39,557 nucleotides of DNA from Chryseobacterium gleum (GCA_945897805.1 CAMDFX010000019.1:1-39557), one strand, 5' to 3'. Shown: positions 1 through 9,574, counted from the stretch's first letter. Notes: generated from the letters alone by a model not told the origin. Program-made: numbers and translations.

Positions 1-1
1 A

Positions 2-280
2 AAAGGTGATGGAAATGGCCCGATGGTAACTGCTGGTTCTTATGTTGGAGCTGCGAATTTAGGAGGTTTGACAATCGCTGAAGGACAAATGTTTTACTCG
101 ATCTACTATGGTAGAAACGCGATGGGAGGTCACGCATCAATGGTTAATAAGAAAGAAATTTGGACACTTGTGCACTATATTCACAAGTTTCAAAATCCTG
201 CTTATGGAACTTTTGATGAGAAAGGTTTACCAATGGGTATGGCAACTGCCGCAGTGGCAGACACTACAGTTAAAATGTAA
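2..280 (+). CDS. actE: Alternative complex III cytochrome c subunit (ActE-like), 3' part
   Basis: Only the last 92 codons are in the window; the start lies upstream. The fragment reads KGDGNGP and later GRNAMGGHA followed by a helix (KKEIWTLVHYIHKF). This is the C-terminal half of a class I cytochrome c fold, with a Met that could be the second haem ligand; the CxxCH haem site would be upstream of the window. In Bacteroidota this small cytochrome subunit sits just before the integral-membrane subunit ActF, as here with a 26-nt gap. Role by family: passes electrons from the quinol-oxidising complex to soluble or oxidase-bound cytochrome c on the outer face of the inner membrane. The assignment rests mainly on gene order plus the cytochrome c-like C-terminus. 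Confidence 0.8.
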   Translation, partial: KGDGNGPMVTAGSYVGAANLGGLTIAEGQMFYSIYYGRNAMGGHASMVNKKEIWTLVHYIHKFQNPAYGTFDEKGLPMGMATAAVADTTVKM

Positions 281-306
281 TTATTCAATTTAGTAAAAAT
301 AGAACA

Positions 307-1506
307 ATGGAATTCAAAATAACAAAAAAAGCGAATCTATTAACAATGTTTTTGATTGTTTTTGGAATTGTCTTTACTGGTATCGGGGTTGTAGTTGAAA
401 CATCTTTCCATCATCATGGGGAGCATTTGGGTCAACGTATTTCTGGAAATTTATTAATTGATAGTTTTTTCTTCTTTGCAATTGGCCTAGGCGCATTGTT
501 TTTCCTTGCATTGCAATATGCTACTGAAACTGGTTGGTACGCTTCTGTAAAAAGAGTGATTGAAGCAGTTGCAGGTTTTTTGCCTGTTGGTGTTGGACTT
601 TTAATTGTGGCATTATTAGTAATTACTATTCAACAAGGGGCGCACATTTACATTTGGATGGATCCACAAGTGGTTGCAAACGATGAATTAATTCAAGGTA
701 AAAGCGCTTATTTAAATATTCCTTTTTTCTGGATTAGAACATTGGTTTATTTAGGAACTTATTTGCTTTTTTGGAGAGGTTTTAAAACGCGTTCTATGCT
801 TGAAGATCAAGTTGGTGGAACTGATATTCACTTCAAAAATTACAAAAAAGCAGCTTTATTCTTAGTTTTCTTTGCTGTATTTAGTTCAACATCTTCATGG
901 GATTGGATTATGTCTATTGATGTTCACTGGTTCTCAACTTTGTTTGGTTGGTATATCTTCGCAGGTATGTGGTGTTCAACAATGATTGTATTGGTGACTT
1001 TAACTTTATACCTAAAGAAGAAAGATTATTTGCCAAATGTGAATGAAAGTCATATTCACGATTTAGGAAAATGGACTTTTGCAACAAGTTTCCTATGGTC
1101 CTATTTGTGGTTCTCTCAATTTATGTTGATTTGGTACGCAAATATTCCTGAAGAAACAACGTATTATTTAACCAGAATTAAGGACTTTAAACTTCTATAC
1201 TTTGGAATGTTTATCGTTAATTTTGCTTTTCCAATGCTGTTATTGATGTCTAGAGACGCGAAACGCCATGCTGGAGTCTTGACTTTTGTTGGTATGATTG
1301 TTCTTTTCGGTCACTGGGTGGATGTCTATATAATGGTAATGGCTGGTTCAATGGGAGAGACCGCCTACATTGGATTTATGGAGATAGGGTTGCTGCTGTT
1401 AGTGTTAGGTGTCTTTATTAAAGTAGTTTTAACCAACCTTTCTAAGGCTCCTTTAACGGTTAAAAATCACCCTTTCTTGGACGAAAGTATTCACCACGAA
1501 ATATAA
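307..1506 (+). CDS. actF: Alternative complex III integral membrane subunit (ActF)
   Basis: This 399-aa protein has about ten hydrophobic segments, starting at residues 10-30, and ends in a short charged tail (HPFLDESIHHEI). The length and the motifs WDWIMSIDVHWFSTLFGWYIFAGMW (positions only roughly 195-220) match ActF, an NrfD/PsrC-like membrane subunit of the quinol:cytochrome c oxidoreductase (alternative complex III). This complex replaces bc1 in many Bacteroidota. It lies between the actE end and coxB, spaced 26 and 36 nt, so all are probably one transcript. Role: quinol-side membrane subunit. I cannot assign quinone-binding residues from sequence alone. Confidence 0.9.
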   Translation: MEFKITKKANLLTMFLIVFGIVFTGIGVVVETSFHHHGEHLGQRISGNLLIDSFFFFAIGLGALFFLALQYATETGWYASVKRVIEAVAGFLPVGVGLLIVALLVITIQQGAHIYIWMDPQVVANDELIQGKSAYLNIPFFWIRTLVYLGTYLLFWRGFKTRSMLEDQVGGTDIHFKNYKKAALFLVFFAVFSSTSSWDWIMSIDVHWFSTLFGWYIFAGMWCSTMIVLVTLTLYLKKKDYLPNVNESHIHDLGKWTFATSFLWSYLWFSQFMLIWYANIPEETTYYLTRIKDFKLLYFGMFIVNFAFPMLLLMSRDAKRHAGVLTFVGMIVLFGHWVDVYIMVMAGSMGETAYIGFMEIGLLLLVLGVFIKVVLTNLSKAPLTVKNHPFLDESIHHEI

Positions 1507-1542
1507 TTTTTTTAGTTTTTTATCATTGATTAATTAATAGAG

Positions 1543-2787
1543 ATGAGTTTTAAATTAGTAACATTAGTTGTAATCGTTTTGGGAGCGATAGCTATTGCCC
1601 AATTGGTTAGATTATACGAACATTCTTCCAAATTAAGAAATCGCCGAGAGGAGGATATTCCTAACAGAGACAATAAATTGAACGCTAACATGATGTTGAC
1701 GTTCATGATTTTATTGTTTGTAGGTTTTATTTGGTTGATGATTTCTTACGGTTTTACTGGCCGTGGTGAAGCAGCTTCGGAACATGGTAAAACTTCAGAT
1801 TGGTTGTTGGATATTAACTTTTTATTGGTTATTATTATTTTCTTTATCACTAACTTTTTGTTGTTTTATTTTTCCTTTAAATATGTCAGAAAGCCAGGAG
1901 TGAAAGCTTATTTTTATCCGCACAACAATAAACTTGAGTTGATTTGGACTGTTGTTCCAGCAATCGTTTTAGCATTCATTATTATTCTTGGATTGAAAAC
2001 TTGGAATACTATTACTGCTGATGCAAGTAAAGAAGCCGTTAGAATTGAATTGTTTTCTGAGCAGTTTAAATGGACAGCTAGATATTCGGGTGATGATAAC
2101 AAATTAGGTTATTTTGACTATAAATTAACTACTTCGACAAACCAATTGGGCCTTTTGACAGGTGCTTCTCTTGATTCTGCAATAAGAATGATGGAAATTG
2201 GTAGCAGCGACGGAACAATTTTGGGAATCAAATTACTTGAAGAGAAATTGAATAATCCTAAAAATATCTTTATTCCTAAAGATAGAGTGAAAATGGAAGA
2301 AGATTTAGATAGAAAAACCCGTCTTTTAAGACTGCTTTATCAAATGCAGCTGCGCCATAACTCCAATTTAGACGCTAGAGCGTATGATGATGTAATCGAA
2401 GCTGATACACTTCATTTAGTTAAAAATCAAGATTATGAGTTTAATTTTAGAGCGAAAGATGTAATTCACTCAGCCTATTTTCCTCATTTTAGAGCGCAAA
2501 TTAATGCTGTTCCTGGGTTAACTACAAGATTTAAATTTAAACCAACCATTTCAACAAAGGAAATGAAGAAAAAAATGAACAATCCAGACTTTAATTTTGT
2601 CTTGATGTGTAATAAAATCTGTGGAGGTGCACATTACAAAATGAAAATGATTGTTGTGGTTGATAGTCCATCGACTTACAAAAAATGGATGAAAACCAAA
2701 AAGACTTTTAAAGATGAATTTTTAGCTGCTCCAGCTCCTGCAGCAGCCGAAACTCCAGCAGATTCTTTAGTAGTAGCAGTTAATTAA
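1543..2787 (+). CDS. coxB: Cytochrome c oxidase subunit II with a central insertion
   Basis: This 414-aa subunit II carries the CuA centre that accepts electrons from cytochrome c. Hydrophobic segments lie near residues 4-24, 50-70, 92-112 and 134-152, so it has more than the usual two. The CuA ligand set is visible: His309 (KDVIHSAYFPHFRAQ), then Cys356-x3-Cys360-x3-His364-x2-Met367. Between the EQFKWTARYSG strand (about 173-183) and the CuA cupredoxin core is a stretch of roughly 70 residues (about 205-275), rich in charged helical sequence, that I do not expect in a typical subunit II. The C-terminus is Ala/Pro-rich. It sits between actF and coxA, with a 29-nt gap to coxA. Confidence 0.93.
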   Translation: MSFKLVTLVVIVLGAIAIAQLVRLYEHSSKLRNRREEDIPNRDNKLNANMMLTFMILLFVGFIWLMISYGFTGRGEAASEHGKTSDWLLDINFLLVIIIFFITNFLLFYFSFKYVRKPGVKAYFYPHNNKLELIWTVVPAIVLAFIIILGLKTWNTITADASKEAVRIELFSEQFKWTARYSGDDNKLGYFDYKLTTSTNQLGLLTGASLDSAIRMMEIGSSDGTILGIKLLEEKLNNPKNIFIPKDRVKMEEDLDRKTRLLRLLYQMQLRHNSNLDARAYDDVIEADTLHLVKNQDYEFNFRAKDVIHSAYFPHFRAQINAVPGLTTRFKFKPTISTKEMKKKMNNPDFNFVLMCNKICGGAHYKMKMIVVVDSPSTYKKWMKTKKTFKDEFLAAPAPAAAETPADSLVVAVN

Positions 2788-2816
2788 TAGAAATTATCAA
2801 TATAAATTAGTATAAA

Positions 2817-4628
2817 ATGGCAGCTGTAGCGCACGAAGCACACGGACATCACGATGCACATTCTCATGATCACCATGAAGAAGGTTTCGTATCGAAGTAC
2901 ATTTTTAGTCAAGACCATAAAATGATTGGTAAGCAGTTTTTAATGACTGCGGTTTTTATGGGGGTTGTAGCAATGTTACTTTCTATCTTGTTTAGAATTC
3001 AATTGGCTTGGCCAGGTGAAAGTTCTGATTTTCTTTCTATGTTTTTAGGAGAAACTTGGGCACCAGGGGGAGTTTTGAAAGAAAATATGTACCTAGGTTT
3101 GGTTACAATTCATGGTACAATCATGGTTTTCTTCCTGCTGACGGGAGGTTTGTCCGGAACGTTTTCTAATATGCTTATTCCGCTGCAACTTGGAGCACGT
3201 GATATGGCTTCTGGTTTCTTAAATATGCTTTCTTACTGGATGTTCTTTTTGTCGTCAGTAATTATGTTGTCTTCTTTGTTTATCGAAACAGGACCAGCAA
3301 TGGCAGGTTGGACAATTTATCCTCCGCTTTCTGCGCTTCCGCAGGCAATTGAAGGTTCCGGATTAGGAATGACTATGTGGTTGTTTTCAATGACAATTTT
3401 CATCGCTTCTTCTTTGATAGGTTCTTTGAATTACATCGTTACTGTTTTAAATCTAAGAACCAAAGGAATGACAATGACAAGAATGCCTCTAACTATTTGG
3501 GCGTTTTTCGTAACGGCTGTATTGGGTGTACTTTCATTCCCTGTTTTGTTATCAGCGGCTTTGTTATTGATGATGGACAGATTGGCTGGAACAAGTTTTT
3601 ATTTATCTGATATTATCGTAAATGGCGAAATGCTAGAAAACCATGGCGGTTCTCCATTATTGTATCAACACCTTTTCTGGTTCTTGGGTCACCCTGAGGT
3701 ATACATCGTTTTGTTGCCAGCTTTGGGTCTTTCGTCAGAAATTATTTCAACAAACTCTCGTAAACCGATCTTTGGCTACCGTGCTATGATTGGTTCAATT
3801 TTGGCCATTGGTTTCCTTTCATTTATCGTTTGGGGTCACCACATGTTTATAACAGGTATGAATCCTTTCTTAGGTAGTGTCTTTGTATTTACTACCTTAT
3901 TGATCGCCATTCCTTCCGCAGTGAAAGTATTTAATTATATCACTACGCTCTGGAAAGGAAGCTTGGTATTGACGCCTGCAATGTTGTTTGCCATTGGATT
4001 GGTTTCTACGTTTATTACAGGTGGTGTTACTGGTATTATTCTTGCCGATTCAGCATTGGATATCGCTATACATGATACCTATTTTGTTGTAGCTCACTTC
4101 CACGTGGTAATGGGTATGTCCGCTGTTTTTGGAATGTTTGCTGGTGTGTATCACTGGTTCCCAAAAATGTACGGTAAAATGATGAATACGCGTTTAGGCT
4201 ATGTACACTTTTGGATCACAATTATTGGTGCCTATGGCGTATTTTTCCCTATGCACTTTGTTGGATTGGCTGGTGCACCTAGAAGATATTACGATTATTC
4301 TGTTTACAATGAATTTGATAAACCAACAGCTGATATGATGCTTGACTTGAATGTAATCATTACCATTTTTGCAATAGTTGCAGCCATTGGTCAATTGGTT
4401 TTCTTATTTAATTTCTTTTACAGTATCCTGAGAGGTCCTAAAGCTTCTCAAAATCCATGGAGATCTAACACTTTGGAATGGACTACCCCTGTCGAACATA
4501 TGCATGGTAACTGGCCTGGAGCCTTACCAGAAGTGCATAGATGGCCTTATGATTATTCTAAGCCTGGAGCAGAGGATGATTTTATTCCTCAAACCGTTCC
4601 ATTGGCTGATGGTGAAGAAGAACATTAA
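2817..4628 (+). CDS. coxA: Cytochrome c oxidase subunit I (haem-copper oxidase, A1-like)
   Basis: This 603-aa catalytic subunit reduces oxygen to water and pumps protons. Ligands seen: His99 (haem a, IHGTIMVFF), His292 and Tyr296 in GHPEVY (CuB and the cross-linked Tyr), His341/His342 (CuB), and His427/His429 in VAHFHV (haems a3 and a). Glu294 in GHPEVY marks an A1-type D-channel. The first 20 residues are unusually His-rich (HEAHGHHDAHSHDHHEE), perhaps a metal-binding tail. No coxC or coxD follows: the next gene is ruvB, behind a terminator. Subunit III must therefore be encoded elsewhere or upstream in the act cluster. Confidence 0.96.
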   Translation: MAAVAHEAHGHHDAHSHDHHEEGFVSKYIFSQDHKMIGKQFLMTAVFMGVVAMLLSILFRIQLAWPGESSDFLSMFLGETWAPGGVLKENMYLGLVTIHGTIMVFFLLTGGLSGTFSNMLIPLQLGARDMASGFLNMLSYWMFFLSSVIMLSSLFIETGPAMAGWTIYPPLSALPQAIEGSGLGMTMWLFSMTIFIASSLIGSLNYIVTVLNLRTKGMTMTRMPLTIWAFFVTAVLGVLSFPVLLSAALLLMMDRLAGTSFYLSDIIVNGEMLENHGGSPLLYQHLFWFLGHPEVYIVLLPALGLSSEIISTNSRKPIFGYRAMIGSILAIGFLSFIVWGHHMFITGMNPFLGSVFVFTTLLIAIPSAVKVFNYITTLWKGSLVLTPAMLFAIGLVSTFITGGVTGIILADSALDIAIHDTYFVVAHFHVVMGMSAVFGMFAGVYHWFPKMYGKMMNTRLGYVHFWITIIGAYGVFFPMHFVGLAGAPRRYYDYSVYNEFDKPTADMMLDLNVIITIFAIVAAIGQLVFLFNFFYSILRGPKASQNPWRSNTLEWTTPVEHMHGNWPGALPEVHRWPYDYSKPGAEDDFIPQTVPLADGEEEH

Positions 4629-4646
4629 AATTTAAAATATTAACTC

Positions 4647-4684
4647 AAAAGCCGTTCCATATTGGAGCGGCTTTTGTATTTTTG
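4647..4684 (+). terminator. Rho-independent terminator after coxA
   Basis: A 13-bp stem (4647-4659 with 4663-4675, one G-T wobble) closes a 3-nt loop and is followed by a T-rich tract. The arms begin AAAAGCCG and end CGGCTTTT. It ends the act-cox transcript 18 nt after the coxA stop. Confidence 0.85.
4677..4684 (+). promoter_or_regulatory. Candidate -7 box for ruvB-queG
   Basis: TATTTTTG matches the Bacteroidota -7 consensus TAnnTTTG and lies 17 nt before the ruvB start, inside the tail of the coxA terminator. No well-spaced TTG (-33) is seen, so this is tentative. Confidence 0.4.
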
Positions 4685-4700
4685 AATAAATTCATTTAAG

Positions 4701-5726
4701 TTGGAAGAAGAAGATTCGTTTGATTACCGGAAGGAAGGTGAAGAGGGAGAAAAGGATTATGACAAAGTTCTGCGTCCTAAAAAACTTTCTGATTTCGCCG
4801 GGCAAGAGCAAGTAGTCGATAATTTAGAGATTTTCGTACAAGCTGCTACCAAGCGTGGCGAGCCTCTCGATCACGTGCTTTTGCATGGGCCTCCAGGGCT
4901 TGGTAAAACGACTCTAGCTAATATTATTGCCAATGAATTAGGCGTTGGATTTAAAGTCACTAGTGGGCCTGTTTTGGATAAACCTGGGGATTTAGCTGGT
5001 TTACTTACCAATTTGGATCATGGTGATGTCTTATTTATCGATGAAATTCACCGTCTAAGTCCTGTTATTGAAGAATATTTGTACTCAGCGATGGAAGATT
5101 ATGTCATAGATATTTTGATTGACAGTGGTCCAAATGCGAGATCAGTTCAAATTGCCTTGAATCCATTCACTTTAATCGGTGCAACCACGCGTTCTGGTTT
5201 ATTGACTTCGCCTTTGCGCGCAAGATTTGGAATCAACGCAAGATTGCAATATTATGATTCTAAAACGTTGACCTCCATCGTGGAGCGTTCTTCTGATTTA
5301 TTGCATATTCCAATCAGTGAAGAAGCCGCTTATCAAATTGCGAGTAGGAGCAGAGGTACACCCAGAATTGCCAACGCATTGTTGCGCAGGGTGCGTGATT
5401 TTGCTCAAATCAAAGGAAATGGTACGATTGATGTTGAAATCACAAATATCTCACTAGAGGCGTTGAATGTGGACAAATATGGTTTAGACGAAATGGATAA
5501 CCGTATTTTGTATGCAATTATAGATAAGTTTAGCGGAGGCCCGGTTGGATTAACAACTATTGCTACTGCTATTGGTGAAAATGCCGGAACCATTGAGGAA
5601 GTGTATGAGCCTTTTTTGATTCAAGAAGGATTTTTAATTCGCACGCAAAGAGGCAGAAAAGCAACAGAAAAAGCGTACAAACATTTAGGCAAAGATTTAG
5701 GATTTATCCAAGGTGGTTTATTTTAA
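4701..5726 (+). CDS. ruvB: Holliday junction branch migration helicase RuvB
   Basis: This 341-aa AAA+ ATPase drives branch migration of Holliday junctions with RuvA. Walker A is GPPGLGKT at residues 63-70, Walker B is LFIDEIHRL near 110, the sensor region is [18 protein letters not shown], and the C-terminal winged helix carries the family sequence [15 protein letters not shown]. The start is TTG at 4701: an in-frame stop (4683-4685) lies just upstream, no ATG or GTG is available between them, and the first internal ATG would remove the Walker A motif. The acidic N-terminal tail ([20 protein letters not shown]) precedes the conserved [12 protein letters not shown]. The stop overlaps the queG start by one base (TAATG), implying coupled translation. 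Confidence 0.96.
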   Translation: MEEEDSFDYRKEGEEGEKDYDKVLRPKKLSDFAGQEQVVDNLEIFVQAATKRGEPLDHVLLHGPPGLGKTTLANIIANELGVGFKVTSGPVLDKPGDLAGLLTNLDHGDVLFIDEIHRLSPVIEEYLYSAMEDYVIDILIDSGPNARSVQIALNPFTLIGATTRSGLLTSPLRARFGINARLQYYDSKTLTSIVERSSDLLHIPISEEAAYQIASRSRGTPRIANALLRRVRDFAQIKGNGTIDVEITNISLEALNVDKYGLDEMDNRILYAIIDKFSGGPVGLTTIATAIGENAGTIEEVYEPFLIQEGFLIRTQRGRKATEKAYKHLGKDLGFIQGGLF

Positions 5727-6649
5727 TGAATAATCAAGTTACCAAAAACACTAAATTAGTCAAAAGATTGGCGTCCGATTTGGGATTTCAATTTTGTGGA
5801 ATTTCTAAAGCTGGATTTTTAGAGAATGATGCTAAGAATTTAGAAACTTGGCTAAAAAATGGTTTTCACGGTGAAATGAAATACATGGAAAACCATTTTG
5901 ACAAAAGGTTAGATCCAACTTTATTGGTAGAAGGTTCAAAAAGTGTTGTATCCTTATTGTTGAACTATTTTCCAACGCAAAAACAAAATCCAGATTCTTT
6001 TAAAATTTCAAAATACGCCTACGGACAAGATTATCACTTGGTGATCAAAGACAGATTAAAGTTCTTTTATCAGAAAATCCAAGAAGAAATTGGTGAGGTA
6101 AATGGTCGTTTTTTTGTTGATTCTGCGCCTGTGATGGACAAAGTTTGGGCCCAAAAAAGTGGTCTTGGTTGGATGGGAAAAAATGGAAATATCATCCATC
6201 CCAAAAGAGGTTCTTTCTTTTTTATTGCTGAATTGATTCTAGATTTAGAATTGGAAGCCGACGGACCAATCAAAGATTTTTGTGGAACCTGCTCCAAATG
6301 CATGGACGCTTGTCCGACAGATGCGCTCAATCAGGCTTATGTTGTGGATGGTTCAAAATGTATTTCCTATCTGACCATTGAATTGAAAGATGCCATTCCA
6401 GTTGAATTTAAAGGCAAAATGAACGATTGGATTTTTGGGTGCGACGTTTGCCAAGATGTTTGTCCATGGAATCGTTTTTCATTGCAACATCAAGAACCAG
6501 TTTTCAATCCAAAATCTAATATCTTAAATTTTTCAAAAGAAGATTGGGTAGATATTTCAGACGAAATTTTCAAAGATTTGTTTACAAAAAGCACAGTGAA
6601 GCGCACTAAATTTCAAGGATTAAAGCGGAATATCAATTTTGTGAAATAA
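5726..6649 (+). CDS. queG: Epoxyqueuosine reductase QueG
   Basis: This 307-aa cytosolic cobalamin and Fe-S enzyme catalyses the last step of queuosine tRNA modification (epoxyqueuosine to queuosine). Two [4Fe-4S] motifs are visible: Cys186-x2-Cys189-x2-Cys192-x3-Cys196-Pro, and Cys212 with Cys239-x2-Cys242-x3-Cys246-Pro. The VDSAPVMDK segment (about 131-139) holds the family's active-site Asp region. The length fits the short form without C-terminal HEAT repeats. It is translationally coupled to ruvB. Earlier pathway genes folE and queD lie about 15 kb away in the same window. It needs B12, as does the possible CarH-like regulator at 36.2 kb. Confidence 0.95.
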   Translation: MNNQVTKNTKLVKRLASDLGFQFCGISKAGFLENDAKNLETWLKNGFHGEMKYMENHFDKRLDPTLLVEGSKSVVSLLLNYFPTQKQNPDSFKISKYAYGQDYHLVIKDRLKFFYQKIQEEIGEVNGRFFVDSAPVMDKVWAQKSGLGWMGKNGNIIHPKRGSFFFIAELILDLELEADGPIKDFCGTCSKCMDACPTDALNQAYVVDGSKCISYLTIELKDAIPVEFKGKMNDWIFGCDVCQDVCPWNRFSLQHQEPVFNPKSNILNFSKEDWVDISDEIFKDLFTKSTVKRTKFQGLKRNINFVK

Positions 6650-6651
6650 AA

Positions 6652-6679
6652 AAATCCCGCTCGATCAGAAACGGGATTT
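6652..6679. terminator. Bidirectional terminator between queG and atpG
   Basis: An 8-bp perfect stem AAATCCCG/CGGGATTT (6652-6659 and 6672-6679) with a 12-nt loop has T-runs on the right and A-runs on the left. It can serve the convergent queG (+) and atpG (-) transcripts. Confidence 0.8.
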
Positions 6680-6700
6680 CTTATAAAATTTTATTTTTTA

Positions 6701-7573
6701 CTAGCCATTCAATGCTTCAGCTCCACCAACGATTTCTAAGATTTCGTTTGTGATCGCTGCTTGACGTGCTTTGTTGTAGCTTAATTTCAAGCTTTTTTGC
6801 AAATCTTTTGCGTTGTCTGTTGCTTTGTGCATCGCCGTCATACGTGCTCCGTGCTCTGAAGCGTTAGAATCTAACAATGATTTGTAAAACTGAATTTTCA
6901 AAGATTTAGGAATCAATTCTTCAACGATTTCTTCTTTCGATGGTTCAAAGATATAATCGCCTGTGCTTGTCGTTCCTTCAGAAACTGTAGGTATAATTGG
7001 CAAAAATTGCTCCGTTTTTACCACTTGATTGGCCGCGTTGATAAATGAATTGTAAACAATTACTACTTCATCAAATTGCTTTGACAAATAAGCTTTCATT
7101 ACATTATCAGCAATTTCAGCAGCGTTGTCGAATTTCAAATCTGCAAAAATATCTTCCGTTCCGTAAGTTTTATTGTCAGCTCTTAAGGCACTTCTTCGAA
7201 AAGCATCAGTAACTTTCTTACCTAAACAAAGCACTTGAACGTTTTTACCTTTGTATTCTTCGTTCAACAGAACGTTCACTCTTTTGATCACGTTGTTGTT
7301 GAATCCACCACACAAACCTCTGTTTGAAGAAACAGCTAAAATCAATACGTTTTTAACTTCTCTTTGATCAGAAAAAGCGTTTTCAGATAAATCTAAAGTA
7401 GCACTTAAATTGCTCAGAATTTCCTGAAGTTTTTCAGAATATGGGCGCATTTGAGTGATTGCATCCTGAGCACGTTTCAACTTCGCAGCCGATACCATTT
7501 TCATGGCAGAAGTGATCTGCATTGTCGAACCCACTGAGGTGATTCTGTTTCTGATTTCTTTTAAATTTGCCAT
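6701..7573 (-). CDS. atpG: F1Fo ATP synthase gamma subunit
   Basis: This 290-aa central stalk subunit couples proton flow to the catalytic sites. The N-terminus MANLKEIRNRITSVGSTMQI and the C-terminus with ITNEILEIVGGAEALNG are the conserved rotor helices of AtpG. A middle motif, SSNRGLCGGFN, is also typical. It is the last gene of the minus-strand operon. A four-helix-bundle gene and its repeats separate it from atpA. Without that insert the atpA-atpG gap would be about 14 nt. The transcript should end at the 6652-6679 hairpin. Confidence 0.97.
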   Translation of the reverse strand: MANLKEIRNRITSVGSTMQITSAMKMVSAAKLKRAQDAITQMRPYSEKLQEILSNLSATLDLSENAFSDQREVKNVLILAVSSNRGLCGGFNNNVIKRVNVLLNEEYKGKNVQVLCLGKKVTDAFRRSALRADNKTYGTEDIFADLKFDNAAEIADNVMKAYLSKQFDEVVIVYNSFINAANQVVKTEQFLPIIPTVSEGTTSTGDYIFEPSKEEIVEELIPKSLKIQFYKSLLDSNASEHGARMTAMHKATDNAKDLQKSLKLSYNKARQAAITNEILEIVGGAEALNG

Positions 7574-7581
7574 CTTTATTT

Positions 7582-7614
7582 AATTTCGAATTAAGAATTT
7601 AAAATGAAGAATTA
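7582..7614 (-). repeat. 7-nt-periodic left flank of the four-helix-bundle cassette
   Basis: GAATT words start at 7588, 7595 and 7609, with AAATGAA in the missing phase at 7602, so the sequence has a 7-nt period. It is an imperfect inverted copy of the right flank (7965-7999); AGAATTTA is shared exactly. Just outside, AATTTC (7582-7587) is repeated at 7994-7999. The repeat overlaps the stop codon of the enclosed gene. Confidence 0.7.
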
Positions 7615-7959
7615 CTTATTTCTTGCGCTAGAGTTAATTATAGCTACAAGAAGTTTAATTAATTCTTCATTCATTTCAAAAAGTTTTTTTTCCACAGTTT
7701 GAATTTCTGAATCAATTAGTAACAACCAATATTTGGTTTCGTCAGCTTCTTTTAATACAATTTTTAATTTATGTCGAAAATCAGCAGAACTTTCAGCCCT
7801 TTGTGATTCTGTGATATTTGCACCAATGCTAGTCCCTGACCTTATTAACTGACTACTTATTTCAAAATGCTTTTGTTCTTTTAAATTTAAGCAGAATCTA
7901 ATTATTAGTTTTGAAAACTCAAAGGATTTTTCAACAATGATGTTTGGTCTATCTCCCAT
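7612..7959 (-). CDS. Four-helix-bundle protein (23S rRNA intervening-sequence protein family)
   Basis: This 115-aa, all-alpha protein has the family signatures SQLIRSGTSIGANITESQRAES (split here: S57-rich loop then GANI-E) and a KIVLKEADETKYWLLL helix. These match the four-helix-bundle or 23S rRNA-IVP family, structurally related to the Avd accessory proteins of diversity-generating retroelements. Its function is unknown; homologues are found inside rRNA intervening sequences and scattered through Bacteroidota genomes. Here it splits the atp operon between atpA and atpG on the same strand. Both sides carry 7-nt-periodic imperfect inverted repeats and a 6-bp direct repeat, which suggests a small mobile cassette. 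The start ATG at 7957-7959 gives the usual family length. Confidence 0.88.
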   Translation of the reverse strand: MGDRPNIIVEKSFEFSKLIIRFCLNLKEQKHFEISSQLIRSGTSIGANITESQRAESSADFRHKLKIVLKEADETKYWLLLIDSEIQTVEKKLFEMNEELIKLLVAIINSSARNK

Positions 7960-7964
7960 GTTTT

Positions 7965-7999
7965 CAATTCCACATTCTAAATTCTACATTCTCAATTTC
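7965..7999 (+). repeat. 7-nt-periodic right flank of the four-helix-bundle cassette
   Basis: ATTC occurs at 7967, 7974, 7981 and 7988, with ATTT at 7995: exact 7-nt spacing across five units. The block runs from just upstream of the four-helix-bundle start to the base before the atpA stop codon. Its reverse complement aligns with the left flank. Confidence 0.75.
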
Positions 8000-9574
8000 C
8001 TAGTATTTATCAGCGATTTCTTTTGCTACTTTCGTCAAAACATCTGTTGCTTCGTCTGTATATTTACCAGCTTTCAAAGCCAATAAAACGTCAGCGTGTT
8101 TTGCTTCAAGGTAATTTAAGTACTCAGTTTCAAATACCTTGATTTTACTAATTGGAACTCTTTGCATTAAGCCTTTTGTTCCAACGAAAATGATTGCAAT
8201 TTGTTTTTCAACTGGGTATGGATCACCTTCAGCTTGTTTCAAGATCTCAACGTTTCTTGCTCCTTTGTCCAATACTGATTTTGTAGCAGCATCTAGATCA
8301 GAACCAAATTTCGCGAAAGCTTCAAGCTCTCTGTATTGCGCTTGGTCTAATTTCAAAGTTCCTGCCACTTTCTTCATTGATTTGATTTGTGCATTTCCTC
8401 CAACACGAGATACAGAAATACCTACGTTAATTGCTGGACGAATTCCTGCGTTAAACAAATCATTTTCCAAGAAAATCTGACCATCTGTAATCGAAATTAC
8501 GTTGGTTGGAATGTATGCAGAAACGTCACCTGCTTGTGTTTCAATAATTGGCAAGGCAGTCAATGAACCACCACCTTTTACCAAATGCTTGATTGAAGGA
8601 GGTAAATCGTTCATTTGTGATGCAATTGTATCATCAGCAATGATTTTTGCAGCTCTTTCCAGCAATCTTGAGTGAAGGTAGAAAACGTCACCTGGGTAAG
8701 CCTCACGACCTGGAGGACGACGAAGTAACAAAGATACTTCACGGTAAGCAACTGCTTGTTTTGATAAATCATCAAAAACGATCAATGCTGGACGTCCAGA
8801 GTCACGGAAAAATTCACCTACAGCAGCTCCTGTCATTGGTGCGTAAAACTGCATTGGTGCTGGATCAGAAGCGTTTGCTGCTACAATAACAGTATATTGC
8901 ATTGCGCCTGCATCTTCTAATTTCTTAACGATTCCTGCAACAGTTGAACCTTTTTGTCCAATAGCTACATAAATACAGAAAACAGGTTCACCTCTGTCAA
9001 AAAATTCTTTTTGGTTGATAATCGCATCGATGGCAACTGTTGTTTTTCCAGTTTGACGGTCACCAATGATTAACTCACGTTGTCCACGTCCAATTGGAAT
9101 CATTGCATCAATTGCTTTGATACCAGTTTGCAAAGGTTCAGTTACCGGCTGACGGAAAATTACCCCTGGAGCTTTGCGCTCGATTGGCATTTCAAACAAT
9201 TCACCTGTAATTTCTCCCTTACCATCAATAGGATTTCCTAATGTATCGATAACACGTCCTACTAGACCTTCACCAACATTTACTGATGCGATTCGTCCCA
9301 GACGTTTTGCTGTATCTCCTTCTTTTACCTGCGAAGAACGACCCAATAACACGGCTCCAACATTGTCCTCTTCCAAGTTCAATGCAATTCCTTGCAATCC
9401 TCCGTTGAATTCAATTAATTCACCGTATTGAACTCCATTGAGTCCATAAATACGCGCGATACCATCTCCAATCTGAAGTACAGTACCTACTTCCTGAAGT
9501 TCAGCTTCTGTTCTGAAACCTGAAAGCTGCTCTCTTAAAATTGCAGAAACTTCTGCTGGTTTTACATCTGCCAT
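8000..9574 (-). CDS. atpA: F1Fo ATP synthase alpha subunit
   Basis: This 524-aa non-catalytic nucleotide-binding subunit of F1 has Walker [10 protein letters not shown] near residue 170, the alpha-subunit signature [14 protein letters not shown] near 375, and the usual N-terminal beta-barrel segment ([14 protein letters not shown]). The length is normal. It follows atpH on the minus strand with a 35-nt gap containing a 7-bp hairpin. The start ATG fits the family N-terminus ([17 protein letters not shown]). Confidence 0.98.
   Translation of the reverse strand: MADVKPAEVSAILREQLSGFRTEAELQEVGTVLQIGDGIARIYGLNGVQYGELIEFNGGLQGIALNLEEDNVGAVLLGRSSQVKEGDTAKRLGRIASVNVGEGLVGRVIDTLGNPIDGKGEITGELFEMPIERKAPGVIFRQPVTEPLQTGIKAIDAMIPIGRGQRELIIGDRQTGKTTVAIDAIINQKEFFDRGEPVFCIYVAIGQKGSTVAGIVKKLEDAGAMQYTVIVAANASDPAPMQFYAPMTGAAVGEFFRDSGRPALIVFDDLSKQAVAYREVSLLLRRPPGREAYPGDVFYLHSRLLERAAKIIADDTIASQMNDLPPSIKHLVKGGGSLTALPIIETQAGDVSAYIPTNVISITDGQIFLENDLFNAGIRPAINVGISVSRVGGNAQIKSMKKVAGTLKLDQAQYRELEAFAKFGSDLDAATKSVLDKGARNVEILKQAEGDPYPVEKQIAIIFVGTKGLMQRVPISKIKVFETEYLNYLEAKHADVLLALKAGKYTDEATDVLTKVAKEIADKY

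Noticed and set aside
8139-9431. Long open frames on the plus strand inside atpA
   Set aside because: Antisense shadows of a highly biased coding gene, without protein family signs.
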